Source: JBBIMS01 sp964531645
Lineage (GTDB): Bacteria > Acidobacteriota > Aminicenantia > JBFLYD01 > JBBIMS01
Direction of reading: 5' to 3'
NCBI GenBank assembly: GCA_964531645.1
Contig: CAZHEF010000001.1
Location: forward strand, 1 to 64,000
Length of the DNA stretch: 64,000 bases
In this document: in pieces, positions 17,007-25,415 of the stretch
How positions within the stretch are numbered: the stretch's first letter is position 1
Layout: the number at the start of each line of letters is the position of its first letter
Translations under genes and position numbers: made by a program
The notes under the pieces: model-generated
The model's input: the letters and a program-made list of their open reading frames with translations, nothing else
Databases searched by the model: none
Told to the model about the DNA's origin: nothing

Positions 17007-18634
17007 GGTTTTTAAAATATTCTCTTTTAGTTTTAATCATTTTAATTTTCACTATAATAATTTACAAACCTTTAGCCTTCAAACCATCTCAATCCCTATC
17101 AGCCCTTCAGGATCTTACAGGAGCAATACATGTTCACTCAAACCTTTCCGATGGAAGATTACCCCCAGAGAAAATTGCAGAGTCAGCAAAAAGAAGTGGT
17201 CTTGATTTTGTAATTCTCACAGACCATGGGAATCCGAATTTGGAAGTTATAGAAAAGGAAGGAATGATAAACGGGGTCTCAATTATCTCTGGCTCTGAAC
17301 TTTCTCTTTTTGAAGGCGCTTTGCTTGCTGTGGGTGTTAAAAAGCCGTCTTATAAAATCTCTCCTGTGGCTGGAGAGGCAATCGATGACATAAAGGAGCT
17401 TGTTGGTGTTTCAATTTTAGCTCACCCAGAGAAAGATAGAGAAGAATGGAAGAAAATGGACTTGAGAGGGATTGACGGAATGGAAATCATTGACATTGAC
17501 GATGAGGTAAGAAAAAGGGGGGGTTTGAGAATTCTTAGAACTCTTCTAACATATCCGCTCAATTCCCGTTATTCCATCGTTAGCCTTATCGAAAGACCAT
17601 CAGAACAAATAAAAATCTGGGAAAGAAAACTGGAGAATCAAAAAATCTCAGGCGTTTACGGTCTGAATCTTCACGGCAAGGTATGGTTTTTCCCTTTCTC
17701 CTATTCCAGGATTTTCAATTTAGCAAAAATACATATACCCATTGATGGGGAAAAACCTGAAAAATTCGAAGATGTGAAGGGAATGGTTATGGAAGCTCTT
17801 AAAAATGGGAATTTTTTCTCCTCAATTGATGGAGCTGGAGACTCAAGAGGTTTCAGATTTTTTGCTTTATCCAAAGGGAAAAGGGTTGAAATGGGAGGAA
17901 TTGCTGAAAAAGAATCTTATCTCCACATGGAACTTCCGTTTAAAACAGAATTTGAAGCAATCCTCTTTAAAGATGGTAAAAAAATATTTTCCACTGAAAA
18001 GAGAAGAGCTGAGATGAAAATTAATGAAAATGGGGTTTACAGAGTAGAGGTTTATCTAAAGAAGAACCCTGCTCTGAAAAAAGATGTTCCGTGGATTCTC
18101 TCAAACCCAATATTCTTTGGAGTAAAAGAAGAAATAAAAGAGGAAATAAAAGAGGAAATAAAATGGGAGAAGATTCCGTTCTTTGATTTGAAAAAACTTG
18201 TTCCAGAAAATGACGTAAGCTCTGAAGGAAATATAACTTTTTTAGATGGTCTTCTTGTCTGGAATTATAAACTTGGATTTTCATCTCAATCAAGACCTCA
18301 TGTGTGGTGCGCCCTTGCTCTTAGAGAGAAACTTGCCCTTGAGACATTTAAAGGAATAGGAATAGAAGCAATGGGTTCTCCTCCAGCAAGGGTCTGGCTC
18401 CAGATAAGGGATAGAGAAAACGGAGAAGAAAGATGGTGGAGTATATCTTTGAAGGTCAAAGAAGATTTCAAGGAGCTATTCTGGAATTTTGAAGAATTCG
18501 TGCTTACAGAAGGAAAGGAAGGGAAAATAAATTTAAAGAATTTAGAGGGTATCTTTCTAATTATAGACAAAGGCTCTATGTGGGAAGGAAGCAAAGGTGA
18601 AATAAAAATAAAATCAATTTTTGTAATAAAATAA
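17003..18634 (+). CDS. Membrane-anchored PHP-domain protein
   Basis: 543 aa from a TTG that overlaps the pdxJ stop; no strong ribosome site, so the start is uncertain. One transmembrane helix (6-21) is followed by a PHP phosphoesterase domain: His43 and His45 (GAIHVHSN), then Asp74/His75 (LTDHGN), with later SILAHPEKD. PHP domains bind a trinuclear metal site and hydrolyse phosphates or act as DNA-polymerase proofreaders; a membrane-bound extracytoplasmic form has no fixed substrate. Near residues 375-388 is a tandem KEEI repeat (12-base DNA unit repeated three times at 18126-18164). The C-terminal 150 residues look like a beta-sandwich (carbohydrate-binding-like); this is inference. Confidence 0.75.
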   Translation: MRFLKYSLLVLIILIFTIIIYKPLAFKPSQSLSALQDLTGAIHVHSNLSDGRLPPEKIAESAKRSGLDFVILTDHGNPNLEVIEKEGMINGVSIISGSELSLFEGALLAVGVKKPSYKISPVAGEAIDDIKELVGVSILAHPEKDREEWKKMDLRGIDGMEIIDIDDEVRKRGGLRILRTLLTYPLNSRYSIVSLIERPSEQIKIWERKLENQKISGVYGLNLHGKVWFFPFSYSRIFNLAKIHIPIDGEKPEKFEDVKGMVMEALKNGNFFSSIDGAGDSRGFRFFALSKGKRVEMGGIAEKESYLHMELPFKTEFEAILFKDGKKIFSTEKRRAEMKINENGVYRVEVYLKKNPALKKDVPWILSNPIFFGVKEEIKEEIKEEIKWEKIPFFDLKKLVPENDVSSEGNITFLDGLLVWNYKLGFSSQSRPHVWCALALREKLALETFKGIGIEAMGSPPARVWLQIRDRENGEERWWSISLKVKEDFKELFWNFEEFVLTEGKEGKINLKNLEGIFLIIDKGSMWEGSKGEIKIKSIFVIK

Positions 18635-18703
18635 CTTTTTGAACTTTGTTTCATTATTTTGTTTTCTCGGTCATAAACAATATTTTTGCTTTTATTTTTC
18701 AGG

Positions 18704-18732
18704 TTGGAAGCAGGGGCATTCCGATATATAAT
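18704..18732 (+). promoter_or_regulatory. Promoter of the dipeptide epimerase gene
   Basis: -35 TTGGAA (18704-18709), 17-base spacer, -10 TATAAT (18727-18732). Transcription would begin near 18739 and the AGGAGG site of the next gene falls in the short leader. Confidence 0.65.
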
Positions 18733-18757
18733 TTTTCATTAAAGTTAGGAGGTAATT

Positions 18758-19888
18758 ATGAGAAGGAGAGAATTTATTGGTTTTTCTGGATTGATTCTTT
18801 CAACACCTCTTTTTCCCTTTGAAAGTTTAAAAGATATTCCGATTTCTTCATCAGGTAAGACTGTGGTAAAGGCTAAGATTTATGAAGTTAAGCTTAAACA
18901 TGCATGGGGACTCTCCAGAGGAACATGGACAACGAGAAGGAATGTTCTTGTGAAAATTGAAAAGGATGATGCGACTGGATTTGGAGAGGCGGCGCCCATT
19001 GCAAGATATAATGAGAGTGCTGAGTCAGCCCTTGCATTTATTGAGAAGGTAAAAGCGATTCTTGAGAAGAATCTGTGGGAGTACCATGACCGATGGTATG
19101 AGATTGACTCTCTCTCAGAGGGTGAACATGCTGGAAAGTGTGCCCTTGATATGGCAATTTTAGACTGGATTTGCAAAAAACTAAATGTTCCCCTTTACAG
19201 ATTTTTAGGTTTGAATAAAAGGAAAACCCTCATCACAACATTTTCCATTGGAATAGATGAGATAAAGGTGATGCAGGAGAAGGTAAATGAAGCAAAAGAT
19301 TTTCCAGTTTATAAAATAAAAGTCGGGACAAAGGATGATAGGAAAATAATTGATGGGATAAGGGAGGTTACAGATAAACCTCTAAGGGTGGATGCCAATG
19401 AGGGTTGGAAAACAAAGGAGGAAGCCCTTGAAAATATTAACTGGATGGCTGAAAAAGGCGTTGAATTCATAGAGCAACCTCTACCAGCATCAATGCTTGA
19501 AGAGCAAGCATGGCTTAAAGAAAGGTCAAAAATTCCAATTTTTGCGGATGAAAGTTTAATGACTGCCTCCGACATTCCAAAAATTGCAGGTGCCTTTCAC
19601 GGGATCAACATAAAATTGATGAAGTGCGGTGGTATTCAGGAAGCTTTGAGAATGGTGACAATGGCTCGAACTTTTGGTCTTAAAGTTATGTTAGGTTGCA
19701 TGATTGAGACATCCATTGGAATAACTGCTGGAGCATCAATTTCTCCACTCTTTGATTATGCAGACCTTGATGGGAATCTTCTAATTATTAATGACCCGTT
19801 CAAAGGAGTTGAGACAGTAAAGGGGAAACTTATTCTTCCTGAAAAACCAGGTCTTGGAATAGAAGTTATTGAACATATTTGGGATTGA
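18758..19888 (+). CDS. Exported enolase-superfamily dipeptide epimerase (L-Ala-D/L-Glu-like)
   Basis: 376 aa. The N terminus MRRREFIGFSGLIL resembles a twin-arginine (Tat) signal. The muconate-lactonising-type barrel is complete: acid/base Lys186 and Lys188 in YKIKVG, metal ligands Asp212 (DANEGW), Glu239 (EQPL) and Asp264 (ADES), and Lys286 (NIKLMKCGG) on the other face. This lysine arrangement is that of dipeptide epimerases, which invert the alpha carbon of L-Ala-Glu and related dipeptides, often for murein-peptide recycling. Bacterial homologues are usually cytoplasmic, so a signal sequence is noteworthy. AGGAGG precedes the ATG. Confidence 0.87.
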   Translation: MRRREFIGFSGLILSTPLFPFESLKDIPISSSGKTVVKAKIYEVKLKHAWGLSRGTWTTRRNVLVKIEKDDATGFGEAAPIARYNESAESALAFIEKVKAILEKNLWEYHDRWYEIDSLSEGEHAGKCALDMAILDWICKKLNVPLYRFLGLNKRKTLITTFSIGIDEIKVMQEKVNEAKDFPVYKIKVGTKDDRKIIDGIREVTDKPLRVDANEGWKTKEEALENINWMAEKGVEFIEQPLPASMLEEQAWLKERSKIPIFADESLMTASDIPKIAGAFHGINIKLMKCGGIQEALRMVTMARTFGLKVMLGCMIETSIGITAGASISPLFDYADLDGNLLIINDPFKGVETVKGKLILPEKPGLGIEVIEHIWD

Positions 19889-19927
19889 ATATTTTATCTT
19901 GAAAAACCTTCTTAAAAAGTAATTTTC

Positions 19928-21088
19928 ATGATAAAAGCTTTTGATGAAGATTTTGTGGTTGAGGAAGGAGCAGAGATACCCTTTCATGAAGATGGAGATT
20001 TTGGAGTTTATCTTTTGAAAAAAAGGGGTTGGAATACCCTTGACCTTATAAACCATATTGTAAAGTCTTTTAAATTACCTGCCTCTTCAATTTCTTACGG
20101 AGGGCAAAAAGATAGGCATGGAATAACTACCCAGTTTATCACAATAAAAGGAGGGAAGGACTTTAGTACGGAGGGAAAAGATTTTTCCCTTAAATTAATC
20201 GGGTTCTCCAATAGACCAATGGGACCAGACCTTATAACATCCAACTTTTTTAATATAGTTTTAAGAAATATAAAGAATCTGGATGAAATTCTGTATAATA
20301 TTGAAGACATTAGAAAATTTGGTGTTCCAAATTTCTTCGATGACCAGAGATTCAGAAGTTATGACCCTGAAAGGGGATTTTTTGCAGAGAAAATTTTAAA
20401 GAAACATTGGAATGGTGCTTTGCAGGTTTTTTTGACATCAGTGTATCCTGATATGAAAGGGAGTGAGAAGAGAAAAAGGATGGAGATTTTCAAAAACTGG
20501 AGGAATTGGAACAAATGTTTTGAAATTGCAGTGAAAAAAATTGAAAAGAAAATTTTCAAAAATTTAATAGAAGAGAATGACTATGTTAAGGCTCTTCATT
20601 TAATTCCGAAAGAGGAAGTTTCTATGCTTTACTCATCTTACCAATCCCATCTCTGGAATGAGATTCTAAGAAGGTTATTAAAAATAAAAGTTAATGAGAT
20701 TTATGAGATAAAAGGTATTGAGGGTCCATATTTATTCTGGAAAGAACTTGACAGAGAAACATTTTCATATTTGAGTAATTTAAAAATACCAACTCCATCC
20801 CACAAAATTGAGTTTCAAGATAGCTTGGTAGAGGAGATATACAATGAAGTTCTGCTCGAAAAAGGGCTTAAAAGAAACTCTTTCAAAGCTTCTGTTCTGA
20901 GAAAAGTCTATTTTAGGTCTTTTCCGAGGAAAGCTCTAATAATTCCAGAAAATTTTAAAGTTCTTGAGGAGGGCGACGATGAGCTCCATAGAGGGAAAAA
21001 GAAGATAAAGATTGAATTTTCCCTTCCAAGAGGGAGTTATGCAACAATGGTTACAAAAAGATTGGAGGTAAAATGGAAAAAAGATTGA
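19928..21088 (+). CDS. truD: tRNA pseudouridine synthase D
   Basis: 386 aa. TruD isomerises uridine 13 of certain tRNAs. The catalytic Asp62 is in YGGQKDRHG, followed by the family strings NFFxIVLRN-like and NFFDDQRFRS (NxFGxQRFG equivalent), and an insert domain near 190-290 characteristic of TruD. The start ATG at 19928 has no evident ribosome site. The 3' end overlaps the next gene's start by 16 bases, implying coupling. Confidence 0.92.
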   Translation: MIKAFDEDFVVEEGAEIPFHEDGDFGVYLLKKRGWNTLDLINHIVKSFKLPASSISYGGQKDRHGITTQFITIKGGKDFSTEGKDFSLKLIGFSNRPMGPDLITSNFFNIVLRNIKNLDEILYNIEDIRKFGVPNFFDDQRFRSYDPERGFFAEKILKKHWNGALQVFLTSVYPDMKGSEKRKRMEIFKNWRNWNKCFEIAVKKIEKKIFKNLIEENDYVKALHLIPKEEVSMLYSSYQSHLWNEILRRLLKIKVNEIYEIKGIEGPYLFWKELDRETFSYLSNLKIPTPSHKIEFQDSLVEEIYNEVLLEKGLKRNSFKASVLRKVYFRSFPRKALIIPENFKVLEEGDDELHRGKKKIKIEFSLPRGSYATMVTKRLEVKWKKD

Positions 21089-21456
21089 GAATTCTATCAA
21101 TAAGTTTGTGGGCTGGTTCATTTTGGGACTGGCTTGCTTCCATCTTAATACTTTTCTTCCCTTCTACTGTAAAGCTATTTGGAGTTCCTTACCCTCAAGA
21201 AATCACGTATTTCAGATTTGCAGGGTTACTTCTTTTCGTACTTCCATTTTTCTACATTCAGGCAGCTTTAAGACCAGAAAAGGAGAAGGGAATTATAATA
21301 GGAGCAATTATTGCAAGATTCTCTGGCTTTATTTTTCTTGGAGTTCACTATACATTTTTTGGAGCAAAATTTTTATTTTTATTTTTCGGAATTGTTGACT
21401 TAATTTTTGGATTGTGGCATCTTTTATTTTTCATTAAAATTAATAGAAAGGATTAG
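21073..21456 (+). CDS. Small four-helix integral membrane protein
   Basis: 127 aa; hydrophobic segments near 9-30, 45-65, 72-92 and 97-118. GGAGG precedes the ATG, which lies inside the end of truD. No catalytic motif or family was recognised. Translational coupling to truD and position two bases before the broken TlpA-like gene suggest one transcript. Confidence 0.7.
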   Translation: MEKRLRILSISLWAGSFWDWLASILILFFPSTVKLFGVPYPQEITYFRFAGLLLFVLPFFYIQAALRPEKEKGIIIGAIIARFSGFIFLGVHYTFFGAKFLFLFFGIVDLIFGLWHLLFFIKINRKD

Positions 21457-21458
21457 AG

Positions 21459-22352
21459 ATGAAAAGGTTAATAAGTTGAGGTATTGTTTTACTGATATTC
21501 GCATTTTCCCTTTTTTCAGATGAGAGGGATGTTTTGAAAAAGACACGCGAGCTTTACTCCCAGAAGAAATATGAAGAAGCACTTTCTGAAATTGAAAATG
21601 GGATAAAGGAATTTGGGAAGGCAAGGAATCTCTTAAATGCAGAATTTGCCATTCTCATGGAATTGGGAAGGTTCGATTCTGCCCTTAAAACTGCAATAAA
21701 GAAGGATCAAATTTCTGGAAAGAAAAGCCCCTAGAACGCCATGGATATGGTTACAGTTTATCTAAAGCTTAAAATAGAGGACAAGGCTATTGAATGGCTT
21801 GAAGAATCTATAAACAGAGGATTTATTTACTATTCCACGCTCGAGGAGCAAGAATTCGACTCAATAAGGAAGACCCCAAAATTTCAAAAAGTTCTCTATA
21901 AGTTAATGGAAAAAATTGGGATAGGAAAACCAGCAGAAGATTTCACTGTTGAGACAATTTCAGGAAAGAAGTATACTCTCTCAGAACAAAAGGGTAAGGT
22001 TGTTCTTGTCCAGTTCTGGGCAAGCTGGTGTGCTGGGTGCAGGGCTGAGATGCCCAATGTTAAAAAATGCTATGAGGAATTTAAGGATAAGGGATTTGAT
22101 GTAATAGGGATAAGCCTTGATTATGAAAAAGAGGATATGATGAAATATCTTGAGAGTGTGGGTGTAAACTGCAACATTTCCTTCAGCGGAAAGGGATGGG
22201 ATGATGATACTGCGAAACTTTACGGAGTTAATTCAATACCATCGCTCTGGCTTGTTGATAAAAAAGGGGTTCTTAGATATTTTGAGTTAAGAGGTGATGA
22301 CCTGATAAAAGCCATTTCAGAGCTTGTATCAGAAAAAAAAGTTTTAAATTAA
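21459..22352 (+). pseudogene. TlpA/thioredoxin-like protein gene with two in-frame stops
   Basis: An ATG at 21459 follows AAAGGA and the frame stays the same to 22352, but it holds a TGA at 21477-21479, inside the signal peptide (MKRLIS*GIVLLIFAFSLF), and a TAG at 21732-21734 (SGKKSP*NAMDMVTVYLKL). Between them is a TPR-like helical region; after the second stop comes an intact TlpA/AhpC-TSA domain with the redox motif WCAGC and a cis-Pro loop NSIPSLW. Both stops sit where Trp fits (TGG to TGA or TAG). The full protein would be an exported thiol-disulfide oxidoreductase. A 203-aa cytosolic fragment from 21741 is conceivable but would lack export. Confidence 0.8.
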
Positions 22353-22365
22353 AATTTAGTAAAGA

Positions 22366-22385
22366 ATGTTCAAAATTTTAAACCT
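22366..22385. repeat. Intergenic GTTCAAAATTTT word
   Basis: A single copy of a palindrome-like word (GTTCAAAATTTTAAA) resembling the cluster at 37775-37845. It lies in the gap before the serine hydrolase gene. Confidence 0.4.
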
Positions 22386-22439
22386 CTTTAACCATACCCA
22401 TTTAACTTTCTTCTTTTACCTTATTCTTAAGGGGGGGTT

Positions 22440-24530
22440 ATGAAAAAAATAAACATCCTAACCATTATCTTCTTTTTATTAATCTCTTTTCCCCTTTACT
22501 CTCAAACAAATTTGTCAGAAGAGATTGGGAGAATAGAGGCTTTTATAAAAGATCAGATGGAAGTGGACAGAATTCCAGGGATAGCAATTGGAATAATGAA
22601 AGGAGATTTTATATGGGCTAAAGGATTTGGTTTTTCCGATGTAGAAAATAAAATCCCCATGAAGGAGAACTCATCATTTCGCCTCGCTTCAGTGACAAAA
22701 CCCATGACTGCTCTGGCAATTCTTCAACTTTCTGAAAAGGGTAAAATAAATCTTGAAGATGAGGTTCGGAAATATGTCCCTTATTTCCCAAGGAAAAATT
22801 ATCCCGTTATAATCCGATACCTTCTTGGACATCTTGGAGGTATAACCCATTACAGGTCCTACGATGAGCTTCACATAAAGGTTCCAAAGGATACAAAGGA
22901 GGCAATTGAAATCTTTGCCAGTTATGACCTTATTGCAGAACCGGGAACTCTTTATAATTATTCCAGTTATGGATACAATCTCCTCGGAGCTGTAATAGAG
23001 GGAGCATCAAAAATGCCATACGGGAAATATATGGAAGAGAATATCTGGAAACCCCTTGGAATGGAAAATACCTGTATGGATTCTCCTGAGGAGGTAATTT
23101 CCAACAGGGTAAAAGGTTACAGAATCTTAAAAGGTAAACTGAAAAATTCTGAATTTGTAGATATGAGCAGTAGATTTGCGGGTGGTGGAACTCGTTCAAC
23201 CGTTATAGACCTTTTGAAATTCATAAAAGGATTAAAGGAAAATAAAATAATTTCAAAGGAAACTCGCGAAAAAATGTTCACTTCAATGACGACAAAGGGA
23301 GGAGAGCTTACAAATTACGGATACGGATGGTTTGTTAGACCTGTGAATGGTCATTTCGTTGTCTATCATACAGGTTCACAACAGGAGACAAGAACATTTC
23401 TTGCCTATCTTCCAAAAAATGACATAGCGGTTTCCTTTGCCTGCAACCTTGAAGGAGTAAACCCTTCCCTTTACGGATTCAGAATAATTCAGTTTTTACT
23501 TGATGAACCTTTAAATTTAAACCCCTATTCAGGAGACCCTGTGGAAGAGATAATTATTTCAGGAATTACAGAAATTTTTAATTATGGAATGAGTTATTAC
23601 GAAAGATTCAGAAGACCATTTACAAAAGATAGAAAAGAGATTGAGGAAGCTTTCGAATTTTTCAATAGAATAACAGAAAGGGAATACATACTTAAGAATT
23701 TAACAGAAGCTCATAGGAAAATTATTGAGGGTATTCATCCTAAGGTAGGAGAACCGTATCAGAAAATTGGCTCCTTTATGGCAGAAACTCTGGAAGAAAA
23801 ATTCGGTGAGCAAAGATTTGATTATTACTGCAAAAATGGGGCTATACTATTTTTTGCCGATTACATAAAAATTTCAAAAGATAATGAATTCAGATTCAAC
23901 AGAGATTTTGAGGAGATGGTTGATAGATGGGGAAAGGACTGGCTAAAAACATTAAACGATTTAACAAAAACCATTTTTATTGGCGCTTTTTTAGATCCAG
24001 GAGAACTGAGAGCAAAGCTTAAAAAAACATTTTCAGAGGCAAAGGTGTATCCCAACTTTGTTCCCCAGTTTAATGAAGCTGTAAGAAAACTTTATTTAAA
24101 CGGTAAAATTGGAAAAGCCTTTGAGATGGCAAAGCTTACCAAGGAGCTTTATCCCGAATCGACACTTTCCTCTGTCACTCTTGCTAACGCATACCTTGTG
24201 GCAGGGCAGTTGGAGAGCGCAAAGTCTTACTTCAAAGAAGCTTTAAAAGGGAAAGTTCATAGAATAGCAATGGAGCCAAATGCCATTCTTAACTATGCTT
24301 ATGAATTTGCAAATTTTAAAATGTTTGATCAGGCACTGAATTTAATGGAAATAATGCTGGAACTTTTCCCTGAGCAGGCTTTATTTTACGAAGGAAAAGC
24401 TAATATACTTCTTATGAAAGCAGAGGATTACTATAAAAAAGCAATTGAGAAAGACCCATTAAATGAATCTGCCCGAAAAGCTCTAAAAAAGCTGATAGAG
24501 CTGGAAAGAGAAATGGAATTTTATAGATAA
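22440..24530 (+). CDS. Secreted serine beta-lactamase-fold hydrolase with C-terminal TPRs
   Basis: 696 aa, signal peptide 1-21. The class C beta-lactamase/DD-peptidase fold has the nucleophile Ser84 and Lys87 (SVTK), a Tyr motif in YNYSSYGYN, and the HTG motif in YHTGSQQ. The catalytic domain covers about 25-370. A helical region follows, then TPR-like repeats (about 535-690, AFEMAKLTKELYPEST, SYFKEALKG). This enzyme group includes D-aminopeptidases and esterases, so the substrate is open; TPRs suggest a partner protein. The ribosome site is an unusual AAGGGGGGG run. It stands alone between gaps. Confidence 0.88.
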   Translation: MKKINILTIIFFLLISFPLYSQTNLSEEIGRIEAFIKDQMEVDRIPGIAIGIMKGDFIWAKGFGFSDVENKIPMKENSSFRLASVTKPMTALAILQLSEKGKINLEDEVRKYVPYFPRKNYPVIIRYLLGHLGGITHYRSYDELHIKVPKDTKEAIEIFASYDLIAEPGTLYNYSSYGYNLLGAVIEGASKMPYGKYMEENIWKPLGMENTCMDSPEEVISNRVKGYRILKGKLKNSEFVDMSSRFAGGGTRSTVIDLLKFIKGLKENKIISKETREKMFTSMTTKGGELTNYGYGWFVRPVNGHFVVYHTGSQQETRTFLAYLPKNDIAVSFACNLEGVNPSLYGFRIIQFLLDEPLNLNPYSGDPVEEIIISGITEIFNYGMSYYERFRRPFTKDRKEIEEAFEFFNRITEREYILKNLTEAHRKIIEGIHPKVGEPYQKIGSFMAETLEEKFGEQRFDYYCKNGAILFFADYIKISKDNEFRFNRDFEEMVDRWGKDWLKTLNDLTKTIFIGAFLDPGELRAKLKKTFSEAKVYPNFVPQFNEAVRKLYLNGKIGKAFEMAKLTKELYPESTLSSVTLANAYLVAGQLESAKSYFKEALKGKVHRIAMEPNAILNYAYEFANFKMFDQALNLMEIMLELFPEQALFYEGKANILLMKAEDYYKKAIEKDPLNESARKALKKLIELEREMEFYR

Positions 24531-24605
24531 GCAAATCAATTTTCCTCGAAATTTTACAAATAGCCTCTCTGGAGTTAAAATAAAATCTTTGAAAGGAGAT
24601 GGAAG

Positions 24606-24827
24606 ATGCCAGTATTTGAGTATAGATGCAAAAATTGCGGTGAGAAATTTGAAAAACTCGTAATGAATAAGTCTGAAAAAATAATGTGTGAAAAGTGTGG
24701 TTCAGAGGAGCTGGAAAAGCTCTTCTCAACCTTTGGATTTTCCTCTGGAAGTAAATTTAAAAGCTCGGTTAATTCTAAATCCTCATGTTCAACATGTTCA
24801 TTGACTAGCTGCGACAGCTGTTCGTAA
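24606..24827 (+). CDS. FmdB-family zinc ribbon protein
   Basis: 73 aa. The zinc ribbon uses Cys8/Cys11 (CKNC) and Cys28/Cys31 (CEKC) and starts with the family motif MPxxEYRC. A Ser-rich linker ends in a second Cys group (61, 64, 69, 72) in CSTC...CDSC. FmdB proteins are small putative regulatory proteins of uncertain function. AAAGGAG precedes the ATG. Confidence 0.88.
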   Translation: MPVFEYRCKNCGEKFEKLVMNKSEKIMCEKCGSEELEKLFSTFGFSSGSKFKSSVNSKSSCSTCSLTSCDSCS

Positions 24828-24925
24828 AATTAATCAAGACAAGCTTATTGAGTTTATCGAACTCAGAGAGATGAAAACTTTTTCATTGTTTAATCCTTTC
24901 TAATAGAAAATTTGAATCACAAAGT

Positions 24926-24960
24926 TCAAATCGCGAATTAAGAATTGCTAACACGAATTA
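24926..24960. repeat. Intergenic word repeat (GCGAATTAAGAATTG type), copy 1
   Basis: Contains TCGCGAATTAAGAATTG and a further CACGAATTA. Near-copies occur at 51359-51388 (reverse complement) and 56446-56480. The copies are not coding. Confidence 0.5.
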
Positions 24961-25017
24961 AATAGATCGAAAAGCAAAAAAGAAACGAATGACAGAATAA
25001 CCAAACGGAAAGTTACT

Positions 25018-25045
25018 TGCTGTTAGCTGTTAGCCATTAGCTGTT
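25018..25045. repeat. AGCTGTTAGC word repeat, copy 1
   Basis: Iterated self-complementary word (GCTGTTAGCTGTTAGCCATTAGCTG). Related copies are at 26911-26936, 33138-33163 and, more degenerate, 58146-58171; all are intergenic. Confidence 0.55.
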
Positions 25046-25048
25046 TTA

Positions 25049-25414
25049 TCAGTAGCCTAATTTCCTCAGCATTTCCTCGCCAAATCCGAAGTGGTGGGCG
25101 ATTTCGTGCATAACCGTCTTTGCAATTTCTTTTTTCATTTCATTTATATCTTTGAAAGCCCGCTCCAATGGTTTCTGGAATATAACAATGCAATCAGGAG
25201 GAAAATTACCGTAAAATGCTCCCCTCCTAGTCAAAGGAATGCCCCTGTAAAGCCCGAAAAGAAAATCTTTCGATTTTAGACCAAAGGATTTCAGGTCAGA
25301 ATTTGAAGGCCAATCCTCAACCATAATAACAACATTTTCAAGCTTTTCTCTAAAAATCTCGGGCAGTGAGTCTACAACTTCTTCAACAATTCTTTCAAAT
25401 TTCTTTTTTTCCAA
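25049..25414 (-). CDS. Small zincin-like metallopeptidase (DUF1025-type)
   Basis: 121 aa. The zinc motif is His103-Glu104-Ile-Ala-His107 in VMHEIAHHFG, preceded by the family string PPDCIVIFQKPLER. The protein lacks a signal peptide. Such short zincins are widespread and mostly uncharacterised. It starts directly after the ffh stop with a one-base gap and is presumably translated from the same mRNA. Confidence 0.85.
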   Translation of the reverse strand: MEKKKFERIVEEVVDSLPEIFREKLENVVIMVEDWPSNSDLKSFGLKSKDFLFGLYRGIPLTRRGAFYGNFPPDCIVIFQKPLERAFKDINEMKKEIAKTVMHEIAHHFGFGEEMLRKLGY

Positions 25415-25415
25415 T

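Noticed and set aside
21459..22352. UGA or UAG recoded as Trp
   Set aside because: Many intact genes here end in TGA (for example glmM, tolR) or TAG, and intact genes use TGG for Trp. Two different stops at Trp sites fit decay better than recoding.
24840..24880. Terminator after the FmdB gene
   Set aside because: A six-base TGAGTT/AACTCA stem exists but no T tract follows, so support is too weak.
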